Positions 12,472 through 24,927 of a stretch of 64,000 bases of DNA are shown piece by piece; position 1 is the stretch's first letter; each line of letters starts with the position of its first letter. Under the pieces are notes generated by a model, which ran no database searches, was not told the origin of the DNA, and saw only the letters and a list, made by a program, of their open reading frames with translations. Made by a program: the position numbers and the translations under genes. The stretch lies in NCBI GenBank assembly GCA_037957365.1, contig JARHVA010004252.1, forward strand, positions 772,501 through 836,500, given 5' to 3'. The DNA is from Torreya grandis. Taxonomy: Eukaryota > Streptophyta > Pinopsida > Cupressales > Taxaceae.

Positions 12472-13366
12472 ATTCACAGCTAGCCTATAAAACCAATAAA
12501 TTAGAGAAAAGAGAATACAAAGAGCATTCAATTAATAAAATTTTTCCCTATTTATTTTTATTTCTAAATGATTCATAGGGACTGCACATCTACATGTCTA
12601 AATTACTAAAGGAGAATCCTAAGAGCTTGATTTTCTAAGTTACAAGATATGTCACTTACTTGATTTACACACATTACATGATTCAAATTCTATCCAACAT
12701 GTATGGGATAACTACATTATTTTGAGGCCCTTTTCAAATTTTTGTCCACGTAAGTAGCATCCATTAATATTGGGTCATTGGGGTTAGCTAGACACCATGT
12801 GCCCCCTAACCCATTTTCCCCTAAGGTCACATTTAATATGGAAAACTAGGGTTTTGTCATTTTATAAAGAGTGATAGTCTATTACCCAAATTTCAATTAA
12901 CCAGAGTGAAGGCAAAGCCAAACCCATAAGCATCTAGGTGGTTAAATATTATTTCACTAGATATTCCATATAAGACACTATCATCAGACTTATATAATAG
13001 TGTTGATGTAACCATCTATGGAAAATACAACTGCCTAGATAGCTAGAGGCACTATTTCAAGAATCTAATTGATATTTTATAACTATATTCCTACCTATTT
13101 TCATCTTATTTCAAGTCTAAAACTGTATTAGCATTTGAATAAGCTAAGTACTTCTATTCTTTATCATTTATATATATCCTAGATTTACTTTCCATATTTA
13201 GACTATCTTAGCATAATAAATTTAGTATATGATTATATATGAACTTAGCTTTTAATTGGCTTGCTATAGATTTGATTATCACCCTTATGCCATTCCATTT
13301 ATATATTCCTAACCCTAAGCTTAAAGTGAAAATATATAACCATACATTTTATTTTAGGGTTAAACA
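12472..13366 (+). repeat. Element E left LTR, second part
   Basis: Resumes the LTR of E after the N1 insertion and aligns with 25377-26265. Shared blocks include GGGACTRCACATCTA, GGGATAACTACATTATT, CTAACCCATTTT and AACCCTAAGCTTAAA. Ends GGGTTAAACA. The total left LTR without N1 is 1330 bp against 1325 bp on the right. Confidence 0.9.
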
Positions 13367-13383
13367 TTTAGTGAACACAACAT
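13367..13383 (+). other. Element E primer-binding-site candidate
   Basis: TTTAGTGAACACAACAT directly follows the LTR end CA and matches, with G-to-A and C-to-A changes, the site shared with N1 and B. Confidence 0.6.
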
Positions 13384-13900
13384 ATGTGAATGGCATAATT
13401 TTTATTCCTAGGGTTTTAAACTAGCTAGGGTTTTATATTAATGTACTTTTTAGTTTCTTATTTGTACTATTTGTTAGGAAACCTAGTAGTAGCCCTAGAT
13501 TATGGGGTGTGTCTATTGAGCATATAGAGCTTCCCCTCCACCCATCCAAGATGACTTAAACCAATAAAGGATGTCATACCTTGGATCATGATGATACCCA
13601 TGTGGAAAATGAAAAAAAATGTTGATAGGTTTATCATATAAGAATATTCTGATAATGAAAATCAGGAAACAAACAAAAATTAACAGGTAGAGCATGATCA
13701 AGTGCATGCAATTTCCTTGTTTCATGACCATATTTGATAAAAATCCTAAATATCTTGATAAGGTCTTTAAAACTATACTTTAATCCAAAAATTCCAAAAC
13801 ATTAGTGGACACATCCCACCTTAAACACACTACAACTAAATACATCTAATTGGTGCATGTATTATGTGTTTAAACCTTTTTTATTAAAACTAATATTGAT

Positions 13901-15130
13901 ATGTATATTATGCCCTCACACATTATTTCTACACAAATACCATTTTTAATTCCTATTACTACTCAAAATATGTTTTCATCCCCTTTGGTGATTACTCAAA
14001 TTTATAATCTAACTCCCACTAAGACTATAGTTCAATCATTCCTTCATGTTATAGAAACCTCAGAAGATAATATTATAAACATTGAACCAAAATCTTTAAA
14101 ATTCTCTCATGCTAAGGATTTTAAATATGTATTATATAAACCTATTTCACATGAAATCTCTTTGCACCCTTTTCCAACTATATTTTTTGAACCTAAGTTC
14201 ACATTTTATGATGGCAAGGGTGATACTGAACAACATTTTCAAACCTTTTTTGTGGCATGCCTTGACTATGCTTCCAATGATAAAATTTTAACCATATTAT
14301 TCCCAAGAAGTATCAATGAATATTCTTTGAGGTAGATTTATAATCTTCCTCTCCAATCCATAAAAACATCCAAACTTCTTTCAAACAAGTTTTTAGCACA
14401 CTTGTGCATTGACATTGTTGAAAAGTTTTCCTATGCCCAAATTTCCAAAATCAAACAAAGAACCAATGAACCTATCAATGAATTTATCTTGAGATATAAT
14501 ACAATGCTAGCCAAAATGACCAAGTCTATAATAGATAAAGAGTTGCAATATATATTCAAGCAAAGTTTGTTTGCTCCTTTACATGATTCTATTATCTTTA
14601 ATAAATTTCAATCTTTTGATGACTTATTCCATATTTTCCAAGACCATGAAATGAAGCTTATATCATTGAATAAACTCAAGTATGTAACAAACACACTAGT
14701 TTAATCTATATCTAGTGAAAAATTATAAATTAAACAAAGTTATATGGTAAAACCTCTTGAGCCTAGAAAATAAATAACCACCATAGTTAACATAGTTACA
14801 CAATAGCCTAATAATATTGTCTTATATAATGCACCAAGGAGACAATTTACATGTTTACCTAAGTCCCCAACTTCATTACTCAATTAATTACTAAATTTTT
14901 AGCTTATATCTCTCCCTCATCCTATTGAGGTTGATATGATTTTACCTCTACCCAAAGGATATGATGTGAATGACTATTGTGATTATGATAAAAGACAAGG
15001 AGATTCAACAAGTAGATGATTTACCTTGAAGAAAAAGATCCAAGATCTTATTGATGACCATAAACTTTCATTCGATGATCCTTCAAAGGAATCGACTTCA
15101 CAACCTATCAATCACCATAAATAGAAAATA
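13901..15130 (+). pseudogene. Element E gag remnant
   Basis: Gag packages the element RNA. The first open stretch (13901-14335, 144 codons) ends with FTFYDGKGDTEQHF and ACLDYASND, matching LTLYDGKGDLETHL and TCLDYVPND of element B. After a stop the second stretch (14402-14704, 100 codons) has QRTNEPINEFILRYNTMLA and LFAPLHDSIIFNKFQSF, again matching B. A zinc-knuckle-like segment near 14970-15080 reads CDYDKRQGDSTSR followed by KKKIQDLIDD, with the His and final Cys lost. The start at 13901 is the first Met of the long frame and is not proven. Product class is clear; at least two stops interrupt it. Confidence 0.85.
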
Positions 15131-15280
15131 TTTAGAAATCCTTTGCAAGACCATTATAAAAAGGAACTAGAAGTCCAAATGGTAATTAATGCACATCCTT
15201 ATCCATCACATTAAAGACACACACTAGATGGGATTATTAATACTTACATGTAACATATACCTCCTATGGTTTAGAGACAT

Positions 15281-15770
15281 TTGATTTCCTTTGATGATAG
15301 TAAAATTAAGGATGATAACTCTACCCTTCATTCCCTATTAATTCAAACATACCTTGATATACACCCCATATACAATGTTATGATTGATAATGGTGAAAAA
15401 GAAAGTGTTTGTACTATGACATTACTCATGCACTTGGGTTATACTCATCATGATTTACACCCCTTTAACACATTAGTTAGAGAATTTGATGGTCCCTCCC
15501 ATAGGTTTATTATCGATATAGAATTGCCTTTATAGGTTGGTCTTGACCATGTGATTACTAGATTTTTAGTTATCCATTCCATAGGTATATTTGATATGTT
15601 ATTGGGAAGACCTTAGATACACACTCTTTGAAGAGTAGCTTCTATAGGGCATGGGTGTGTCAAATACGTTCATGCTAATTGGGTAATTATAGTTTGTATA
15701 ATTCTATATGAGCATCATACTGAACCAAAGAAACTTATACCTAGACAACTTGTTATCAAAGGGTAATAAA
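15281..15770 (+). pseudogene. Element E aspartic protease remnant
   Basis: The open part (15281-15535) carries YNVMIDNGEKESVCTM, where the gypsy pattern is Y.(V/A)(L/M)IDNGA..N(V/I)C. The active-site Ala-Ser reads Glu-Lys but the catalytic Asp remains. LGYTHHDLHPFNTLVREFDG follows, then, past a stop, VGLDHVITRFLV, MLLGRPXIHTL and IGHGCVKYVHANW. These are the flap and C-terminal blocks of a Tat-like protease. It follows gag on the same strand, as in N1 and B. No polymerase follows within 600 bp, and then element D begins. Confidence 0.82.
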
Positions 15771-16392
15771 TAGGAAATCCCCTTTATTAGGTAGTAGGTA
15801 TTTGAGATACCATTACATTAGAGACATATATTGGATTTCACAAAATTCCAATCTATACTACAAACCATGTTTAGATATGCATAATACCTACACATGTTCC
15901 TCTTATTTCTACTCCAATATAAAAATAAGCACTCAAAAATGGGTTCAAAAAACCCCTACTCTAGTTACTCCTACTATTGCTTCATGATGACATAGTATTC
16001 TTTACATATTAAGAACACCATCGATACCATAATGATAAATATTACACCTATATATGCTACTTGGCTATCTACATAGTGTATTACACCATATTTATAGGTA
16101 GGGAGATATCTATGACCATCAACTAGACTAATTCATATGATAATCTTTCATATCTCCAAGAACACCCAAAGAATAAAAAACATTCAAAACTCCAGAAACA
16201 CTTTTCACACTTACATGTTCTATTGGTTCATTAGCATCCATGTGTTAGTTCCATGTTGATGGACCACATACTCATTTACTCCTACATACACATATGTGTC
16301 ACACTTATATATTGTTTGTGATACATGCATACACAAATACATGATGCATTCCTATTTTAAATGTTGGGCTTTCCATCTACACATGTCATATG
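15771..16392 (+). other. Element E non-coding stretch before D
   Basis: No coding similarity and no repeat structure noticed. Short open frames here are random. It continues after D at 22964. Confidence 0.5.
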
Positions 16393-16397
16393 GACAT
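16393..16397. repeat. Target-site duplication GACAT, left copy (D)
   Basis: Perfect match to 22959-22963. Confidence 0.92.
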
Positions 16398-16616
16398 TAA
16401 TCAGAAAACTGGATAAATAGTTTTTGAAATAGATATTGATTATCTCAATTCCTTAAGTAAAATAGAATTGGTTGCAAAATTCTCAATTTCCCAATGAATT
16501 AAAATAGGAAATGGACTTAAATATTCAAGAACCAAACCTGAGTGTATAATAACTCCCTATTTTATGTTATTTTATGATTTCCCATAATTCATTTAGTGTT
16601 TCATTAATTCATTTGT

Positions 16617-16645
16617 AAATTAAATTAAATTAAATTAAATTAAAC
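16617..16645. repeat. AAATT pentanucleotide repeat
   Basis: About six tandem TAAAT/AAATT units. The partner LTR has only about two units at the same place (near 20895), so it expanded after insertion. Confidence 0.85.
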
Positions 16646-17133
16646 TAAAAACATTAAAGGGAAGATAACACCAATCTTATAATGGAGTTCACCCATTTGG
16701 GATACATCTCTAGGATTATTAAATTACAATCTGGTCCATTAAAATAATCTTTTTGCAAGTAATACAACTCAAAATAATGATAAATGTATCTATCTCCTAC
16801 AAATAGAACTAAAAAATAGATATTGAGGACTTTGAAACTGATTATAAAATGTTTCCTTATCATCTACATCTTTGTAAGTACTTTCTCTCTCCAAAATGGG
16901 CAAATTACCATTAATAGTATATAGAAAAATCTTAAAATAGGCATAAGTTGACTAAGGAGTGTCTCTATATTTTCTTTAGACATGTAACTCCTTAAAAACC
17001 CTAATCCATAAAAATAGTATATCCTCCATGGCCAAAGACCTTACAAAAATAGAGGCATTAAAATAGTACCATCGGGTCTCTATGTGTCTTCAAGATTATC
17101 TTTGCATGCATGTAATTATATTTTAAAGTTGTG

Positions 17134-17194
17134 GTGTAATGACTAAGTGCATATCCTTTTGATACATAGGTCAATGGTTCAAACCCAGTTACAC
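17134..17194 (+). other. tRNA-like segment with pol III A/B-box resemblance, in LTR of D
   Basis: TGACTAAGTGC (17140-17150) resembles an A box and GGTTCAAACCC (17176-17186) fits the B-box consensus GGTTCRANYCC. The flanks GTGTAAT (17134) and GTTACAC (17188) can pair like an acceptor stem. At 61 nt it is short for a tRNA and no convincing anticodon stem is seen, so it is better read as a tRNA-derived or tRNA-resembling relic. The partner LTR keeps the B box (21451-21461). It lies opposite to the transcription of D. Confidence 0.45.
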
Positions 17195-17555
17195 ATTATT
17201 TTCCTATGGCTTAAAATCCTCTCAAATAGGCATGTATATATATTTTCTCTAGATCGATGCTTACACACCAAAATAGATCAAGATTTGTATCTTTACTTAT
17301 ACATCATGAGTCTATATTTTTAAATCCATATAATGGATTCATATCCATCTCATCATGGGTTTTTATTTTGCAAATACATCCTCATGGATTTACGTCTATT
17401 TATGGTCTAACTTAATAGATGCAGTATCTATCACACTCAGATCTGTATCCAATAGAACAGTCCCACATATCCATATTCTATGCATAAAAACCATATAGAT
17501 AGAATAAAAATGAATTCCCTGACTTGGCTCTATACAGAGATACACACACCATGTA

Positions 17556-17556
<1 letters not shown>

Positions 17557-17600
<44 letters not shown>
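17557..17600. repeat. (AC)n microsatellite in left LTR of D
   Basis: About 22 AC units between CATGTAAT and AACATATTTCCCAT. The same site in the partner LTR carries (AT)n. Confidence 0.95.
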
Positions 17601-17604
<4 letters not shown>

Positions 17605-18690
17605 TATTTCCCATGTACATATTCCATCATGGATCAAAGGCCTTCAAGATGGAAGGAAACACCAACATAAGCTTAGCTCTCCAAATTGAACACAATATTA
17701 AAATGACCCATTCCTCATAGGCACTATATGCTACCCCAGATCATTCAATGGGGATCTTCTTTTTCCATTCATTGCCATGTAAATACATTTAGATTGTATA
17801 TAAAAAAATAATCATCCATACAAGCATACACAATTAGCCATGGCCAAAAGGCCTTTCAATGAAGATAACCTTCAATGGATATAAATCCATATCAAAATGA
17901 AAAACCACTTCCACACCCATTTATGACTACACATATAGAATCTAGTATATGTCTTTCAAATGGGTTCATCACTTCTCCATTCTGAGCTATGTATTCATCC
18001 CCCTCTTCTAAACTATCTTTGCCCAATCAAGATCTCAATGTCTCTACTACTATACTTGTAATCCAATTGGTATTTTGGAAAATGTGGTTTGAATCTCTAA
18101 TCTCGGCAAGTTATTTCTAAAATAGGGATTAATATCCCACATTCACCAAATGGGAACTCATCAAAGGCTTAAAAAATCCTTACATATAATATATAAATCA
18201 TGGCTTTGGCCATGTATTCCACCATTTTTTTGGATTTAGAACCAAAACTAAACTTGGTCAGTTTGAGCTCAATTTAGAGGATTCAATTATTAGGCCAATT
18301 ATAAGCTAGGATGGTCATCTATCTCTCCAAACATATCACTTGTGTTGGTCTTTGAGTTGGGTCTCGAGTTAGATCCTTTAAACTCAACATGTAACTTGGC
18401 TTAAACTCAAAATAGAGCATGAAGTGGTGGTAGGCCATGTGGTGGCCTAAGGACCCACCATGTGGACCTTTCCAAATGCTCCTCATCCTACCACATGTTA
18501 TAACTAGAAGCACCAAAATAATATGGTATATAAACAATAGCGTAATTGGAAATATTAAAATTACACTAATATACCATGGTGGATGGATCCCTTTCAAAAA
18601 CAAAAGTGAATCCCACCGGCTATGATCTCTATAGCTAGCCTTTTTCAATTCTATCAACGAACATGGTGAACATAAAATTCCTCTAGATCA

Positions 18691-20674
18691 AACCTCCCCA
18701 TAAAGAGGCTTTTGGTCTCTAAAATTCCAAATAATCCAACTGACACAAATTATCTTTGTAAATTCTTTTCTTTTCCATTGGCAATCTCCATGTACTAATT
18801 CCAAACATACAAGAGCCAAAAATAGCATTGAAGGAGTTATGAAGTCAATCTATCACAAAGACGCAATAAAAATCCATTTGTAAAACATCATTAAAATAAG
18901 ATGTTAAAATAAACTTCCCTACAAGAAGCCAATTGTCCAACTAAAATTGCAATCTACTGATGGAGAGTAAAACAAAATCTTTACCCATTCTACCATAGTG
19001 ACCTATCACCAAAATAGTCATAACCACTGGCAGATTCTCTCAACCCCTGCACTACATAAAGGCTAAGGTATTATCCTTGTTATCCACATCACACAAGGGA
19101 AATCAAATTGTGTTGTATATGCCTATAGGACTTGAATAAATTGCGCCCCTGTATACTTTCATTTTTACAAATGTTTCCCATCTAGGTTATTTCAAAGTAC
19201 ATCACTATGATGTGAATGACAAACATACATGTGTGTATAAAAAAAATTCAATACAAACATTACCCATAATACTATGGGACTTAAACATATCTACAAAGTA
19301 TAAAAATGTACAATGAATTTGTCTACCTAAGGTTATACTGCATAATTCACACATAAGAACTTCTTTACAAACTCATAAACTTTGCAAGTAATTGTAAGCA
19401 AAATATCATCTAAAGGTGAGGAGAAAACCAAGAATTTTAAACCTACCTTGAGGTTTCCTTCACCATTGAATACTCCCTAATTCATACCTCCACAACTCAT
19501 CTAACTAAATTAGTTTCCAAAATCTTATTACAACAAAAAATTAAAATAAAAGATAGCAATAACATCTTTTCACAACACTAGGATTATTAAAATTCCTTCT
19601 TAAATCAAATAATTAGGAATTTCCCTAAAATAGTTTTTTAAAGTGATGACTAAGAATATTATGCAATACTATAGATGTGCTTATCAAAACTATCTAATTA
19701 AACCATTTGATCAATAAGGGTTTTTCCCTCTTCATGGTTTACACTAACTGAATAGAAGGTGGTTTCATCTTATCAACTCTATGTTATAAGAGTTAGATGA
19801 TCCATTCTAAATTTCAAAAGGATTTCAAAAATGATTCCACACAAAGACATATTTTAATCCTAAAGAAACCTTATACAAAGGATTCAAACAAAAAATATGC
19901 AAACATAGTTACATTGAAAATAATTTATACCTCTAAAGAAATTGTAAGGTGCACCTGTTGAGTACTGGTTGACATATTTTTGGTGTCTTACACAAATTAT
20001 TTTTTGCTTCTTGAAACTCTTATAAAATATATGAAACATAAACCAACTTATGAATCAATTTAAAACCCAAACTTAAAGTGCAAAAATCTATTCAATATCT
20101 TGAATAATGCCCTATTGCCATTTTGATATCTTACCATGGAACTGGTCTTTTCACTTTTTCCTATAAACAAGGACATAGGTATCCATAATATGATCAGTAA
20201 TCTAAAACTAAAGGCTACACAATTGGTTATCATAGACCAAAATATTGTGTCAATACCAATATGAAATCACATTTATATCATACCTTAATATTCCCTCTAT
20301 GCAAGAATGATAATAAAACTATAATTGATTCCTCTTGGATGTGCATCATTGAAAATACCTTATATTTTATCTGAATGCATGCCAAGAAGGAAAGATAATA
20401 CTTTTTGAACACCATATCACACCTTTAATTGACAATGTGTTATTTTCTTTATCCATGTTGATTTTACAGGGCTAGTGGTTATAAAACCTTGGTTATTAGA
20501 AGCTTGTCTTCTTCCAAAAAATTGGAACATCTTCCAATTTTCCTTTGCACTAGCCATATTTCATAATCAAGTCCATATAAGAACAATACCAAAAACATGA
20601 TATCTAAAAACTTTAAACTAAAGTATATCAACAACTGACGCAAGTCTTGTAATCCCCTGTTCTGGTACCAATTT
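18691..20674 (-). other. Element D internal region
   Basis: Reading the minus strand from the primer site, the first ATG-started frame begins near 20560 (MASAKENWKMFQFFGRRQ) and soon meets stops. I recognise no Gag, protease, polymerase or integrase block in either strand. The size, under 2 kb, leaves no room for a pol gene. Possibly a Gag-leader remnant, but this is not supported by any conserved motif. Confidence 0.6.
20654..20670 (-). other. Element D primer-binding site (tRNA-iMet type)
   Basis: Minus strand TGGTACCAGAACAGGGG differs at two positions from the usual copia TGGTATCAGAGCAGGG. It lies 4 bp inside the LTR, the expected place. Confidence 0.8.
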
Positions 20675-21826
20675 TGATCTGTAAACCAGGTAAATAGTTT
20701 CTAAAATAGATACTGAATATCTCAATTCCTTAAGTAAAATAGAATTGGTTGCAAAATTCTCAATTTTTTGATTAAATAAAATAGAAAATGGACTTAAATA
20801 TTCAAGAACCAAACCTGAGTGTATAATAACTCCCTATTTTGTGTTATTTTATTATTTCCCATAATTTATTTAGTGATTCATTAATTCATCTATAAACTAA
20901 ATTAAATAAAATGAAGCTCAAAATACTAAAGGTAAAATAACACTAATCTAATAATGGAGTTCACCCATTTGGGCTACATTTCTAGGATTTCTAAACCACA
21001 ATATGATCTATTAAAATAATCTGTTTGTAAGTAATACAACTCACAATAATGATAAATGAATCCATCACCTACAACTAAAACTAAAAATTAGACACTAAGG
21101 ACTCTAAAAATAATTATAAAATGTCCCTTTATCATCTTTAGCTCTGCACGTACTTTCTCTCTCCAAAATGGGCAAATTATCCATTAAGAGTATATGGAAA
21201 ACTCTTAAAATGGGCATGAGCTGATTAAAGAGTGTCTCTGTCTTTGTTTTAGACCTGTAACTCTTTGAAAATCCTTGCTACATAAAAATACCATTATCCT
21301 CCATGGCCAAAAACCTTACAAAAATATAGGCATTAAAATAATACAATCAATTCTCTGTCTGCCTTCAAGATTATCTTCACATGCATGTAATTATCTTTTA
21401 AATCTATGATATAATAGCTAAGTACATATCCTTTTAATACATGGGTCAATGGTTCAAACCTAGCTATAGATGTTATTTTCTCATGGCTTAAAATCTTCTC
21501 AAATAGGCATGTATATTTATTTTCTCTAGATTGATATTTACACACAAAAATGGCTCGAGCTTGATACCTTTACGTATATGCTATGGGTCTACATTTTTAA
21601 ATCCATATAATGGATTCATATCCATATTGGCTTGGGTTTTTATTTTGTAAATACATCCTCTTGGATTTACATCCATCTATGGTCTGACCCAATAGATGCA
21701 TGATCCATCACACTTAGATCTATGTCCAATAGAATAGTCCCACAAATGCATCTTCCATGGCTAAAAACCATGTGAATAAAAGAAAAATGAATTCCATGGG
21801 TTAGCTCTATTTAGAGATACACCATG

Positions 21827-21880
<54 letters not shown>

Positions 21881-22958
21881 CCCATATACATCTTCCATCA
21901 TGGCTCAAAGACCTTCAAGATGGAATGAAGCACCAACATAGGATCAGCTCTCCAAATCAAGCTTAGTAGTAAAATTACCCATTCCTCATAGCTGTTATAT
22001 CCTACCCCAACTCATTCAATAGGGAGCTTCTTTTTCCATTTGTGGCCATGTAAAGACATTCAAACTATATATAAAATAATAGTCATCCATACAAACATAA
22101 ATGATTACTCATGGCCAAGAGGCTTTTCAATGAACTCCTTCAATGGCTATAAATCTATATCAAAATCAAAGACCATTTCCATACCCATTCATGACTACAC
22201 ATATAGAATCTAGTCTATGGATTTGAAATAGGTTCATCATTTATCTATTCAGAGCTATGTATTCATCCCCCTCTTCTAAACTATCTCAATTTAATAAATC
22301 TTACAATGTCTCTACTACTCTAACTATAATCCAATAGGTATTTTGGCAAATGGGATTTAAATCCCTAATCTCAGCAAGTTATTTACAAAATATGAATTAA
22401 TATCCCACATTCACCAAAATGGTACTCATTTAATGATTTAAAAAGCCTTCAATATAACATATAACTCATGTCTTTGGCCACATATTCTACCCTTTTGTTT
22501 GGCTTTAGAACCAATTCCAAACTTGGCTAATTGACCTTGATTTAGAGTATTTGGTTGTTAGGCCAACTATGAGTTGGGACACTGAGCTGTCTTTCCAAAC
22601 ATATCACTCAAGTTGGTCTTCGAGTTGGGTCTCAGGTTGGATCATTCAAACTTGGCATATGAATTGGCTTAAACTTAGCATAAGGCATGAAGTGGTGGTA
22701 GGCCATCTGGTGGCCTGAGGACCCACCACATGGACCTTTATAAATGCTTGTCATCTTGCCACATGTCATAATGAGAATCACTTAAATAATATGGTATATA
22801 AATAATAGTGTAATTGGTAATATTAAAATTACACTAATTTACCATGGTGGCTAGATCCCCTTTTGAAACAAAAGTGGATCCCACCAACTATAGTCTTCAT
22901 AGTCAGCCTTTTTCAATATGATCGATGAAGATGGTGAACTTAAAAATCCTCCATATCA
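20675..22958 (-). repeat. Element D right LTR (5' LTR)
   Basis: Canonical ends TGATCTG...CATATCA, partner of 16398-18690. In minus orientation this LTR would carry the promoter. Confidence 0.92.
21829..21878. repeat. (AT)n microsatellite in right LTR of D
   Basis: About 25 AT units after CATGTA and before TTTCCCATATACAT, homologous in position to the (AC)n tract at 17557-17600. Confidence 0.95.
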
Positions 22959-22963
22959 GACAT
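22959..22963. repeat. Target-site duplication GACAT, right copy (D)
   Basis: Perfect match to 16393-16397. Confidence 0.92.
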
Positions 22964-23679
22964 TTGGAGCATTTATTTCTTTGATATTTATACACTTAGG
23001 TTGTATGATTTGACATCACTCCATAATATCATGTTTGAGGTTACATATGTACTTACACATGCCTATTATCCATGAATATATATTACACATGATAATTTAT
23101 ATTACATACACTTGACATACTTTTCCAACACATTAGATCGATGAGACACTATGACATTTTTATGTTGGTTTCTTATTCTTTACTCTATGCACTTACTTGA
23201 GTGTCTTGTCTTGCTTGTTCAAGCATTTGAATATGCTTCATTTCTTGTAGCCCCCATGCCTATGTATGTTTTATTTGACATTTACATCATGTCATTATTT
23301 ATGGTATGTAAACTGAAATATTTCATTATTTATTTTATCAAAATTAGAATAAGTCATGTCCCTTTGATTATGCAGAGTTTGAGCATGTCCCTTGTTTGCA
23401 ATCTCTTTAGACCATTGCTTATTGATTTATTTTTTATTACTCTTATATATGTGCTTATTTTATTATTGATATTATATGATTAATATCTAAACATTTCTAT
23501 GATCATTATCATGCACCTTAGGCCTAAATTTGATCACATTGGTTCTATGTACTTCAATGATATATTTACCTAGACATGTTCCTTTGATATTCTACATGGT
23601 TACATTCATAGATTTCATAGTTATCTTACCCTTTTTAGGTGAAGTAACTCCCAGTTCTTAATTTTACCTCACCTCAACA

Positions 23680-24130
23680 GGGGCATATTAGTGGTGGAAT
23701 GTTTGGGAATCATGTTCTCCACACTTTGCATAGTTCTCAAATTTAGTGGGGGCATGCTTTGGAAGATTGTTTTCCACACCCATTTAGTATTTGGTAATTA
23801 TATAAGTTTGCATATTCATTGGATCCATGTTATATGGTCATGGCTTCCACACATTTACAATTTTTTAATTGCATTGGGGGCATTCTTGGGAAGCAAGTTA
23901 TCCATAATTATTCAGTATATGGTAATTGTATATGTTCATACATTTAGTGGGGGTATGATTTAGAAGCATTTTCTCCATACCTATTTAGTATTCAAAATCT
24001 CCATTTTACATAAGGTGCATGTTGTTGAAACATATCCTTGACATTGGTACTTATATCAATTTTTTGATTTATCCATATATAGTGGGGGCATGATTTAGAA
24101 TCATGTCATCCACACTTACATAGTTATTCA
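23680..24130 (+). repeat. Degenerate repeats with purine-rich AGTGGGGGCATG core
   Basis: Cores at about 23752, 23872, 23944 and 24080 read AGTGGGGGCATGCTTTGGAA, ATTGGGGGCATTCTTGGGAA, AGTGGGGGTATGATTTAGAA and AGTGGGGGCATGATTTAGAA. A fifth, weaker copy is near 23690. Each is followed by a TTCTCCACAC(C)-like string and often TTTAGTATT. Unit spacing is uneven, roughly 70 to 140 bp. Confidence 0.75.
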
Positions 24131-24375
24131 AATTAGACAAAACACATAGTCATATGATTAAAATTTATATTTATGGAAGAATTATATACATTGGTACCAT
24201 TATTATACATAGTTTCAACATGAGACATATCTAAGGTGCACATTATATGTAACATGTGCTTAATATTACAAAATCCAAGAAAATTTCACAAAAAACCATT
24301 GCACGTACTGATAGCCCAAAAAAATTACAAAATTTATTAAGAAAATCTACTACAATAGTTGTTTCACATTTTCAT

Positions 24376-24405
24376 AAGATTGAGGTGATAAAATCACTCA
24401 ATCTT
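24376..24405. other. Inverted repeat (hairpin)
   Basis: Arms AAGATTGAG and CTCAATCTT continue inward as GTGAT and ATCAC with a one-base bulge and a short AAA loop. Confidence 0.7.
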
Positions 24406-24532
24406 GCCATGTTTTTGAGGTCGTAATTGATCATCCAGCCTCACTAGGTTATAAGTATCATTTTTCCACAGTCAATCTAATCTCAACTACCAAGAAGAAA
24501 CTCAATTTTGTTTCAAACTTGGGGGTATGTAC

Positions 24533-24535
<3 letters not shown>

Positions 24536-24602
<67 letters not shown>
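24536..24602. repeat. (TG)n microsatellite
   Basis: About 33 uninterrupted TG units preceded by ACCTC. Confidence 0.95.
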
Positions 24603-24603
<1 letters not shown>

Positions 24604-24927
24604 CCTTGGATATATTCACTTTTAAAAATTTGTTTATGTTTATCCTAATCTTATTTTTAGATCCTTACAATGATACATCTTTTAGAAAATAACTTTTTAG
24701 TAAGGCAGTTACATTGACACACATGTATACTCATAAACTTTTCTCTTTCAATTTCAATCTATTTTAATAAATTTTAATATATATTATATCACTAATTTTT
24801 CACAATAACATGGTCTTTGTTACATATCAATCACTAACAAAGTAAATTCAACTTAAGAAAAGATAATGTGTGCATACACACCAAGGTACTTAATCCTTTC
24901 CTTTAGACTATAAATTTCATTAATAGA

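Larger units (their letters stand above)
16398..18690 (-). repeat. Element D left LTR (3' LTR)
   Basis: Collinear with 20675-22958. In the first 150 bases roughly nine in ten positions match by eye. The end base pair TG has become TA (TAATCAG); the inner end reads AGATCA. It contains an (AC)n microsatellite, an AAATT pentanucleotide repeat and a tRNA-like segment listed separately. Confidence 0.92.
16398..22958 (-). mobile_element. Element D: non-autonomous long-LTR retrotransposon, copia-type primer site
   Basis: LTRs of 2293 bp (16398-18690) and 2284 bp (20675-22958) flank only 1984 bp of internal DNA. The right LTR has TGAT...ATCA ends and the flanks carry a perfect GACAT duplication. Orientation is minus: minus-strand TGGTACCAGAACAGGGG (20670-20654) lies 4 bp from the right LTR and resembles the TGGTATCAGAGC initiator-Met primer site of copia elements. 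A purine tract (minus CTTTATGGGGAGGTT) adjoins the left LTR. The internal part has no recognisable Gag or Pol. This is the architecture of a large non-autonomous (LARD-like) derivative. Confidence 0.92.
22964..24927 (+). other. Element E non-coding 3' region
   Basis: It contains two ATG-started open stretches (23151-23483 and 23691-23963) whose products are hydrophobic and match nothing I recognise. They look like by-products of T-rich DNA. The part 23680-24130 holds a repeated G-rich motif, and 24536-24602 a GT repeat, both listed separately. A hairpin with 9-bp outer and 5-bp inner arms lies at 24376-24405. Confidence 0.6.

Noticed and set aside
17134..17194. Functional tRNA gene
   Set aside because: Too short, no anticodon stem that pairs, and the partner copy has lost the acceptor pairing.
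17396..17689. Open frames across the (AC)n tract on both strands
   Set aside because: They exist only because a dinucleotide repeat has no stop codons in any frame; the product is a His/Thr or Val/Cys repeat.
18319..18657. 112-codon minus-strand frame in the left LTR of D
   Set aside because: It lies wholly inside an LTR, the partner LTR does not keep it open, and no protein motif is present.
23151..23963. Two hydrophobic open frames that look like membrane proteins
   Set aside because: T-rich plus strand gives Phe/Leu/Ile-rich translations by composition; no start context, no conserved motif, and they lie in the non-coding 3' part of E.
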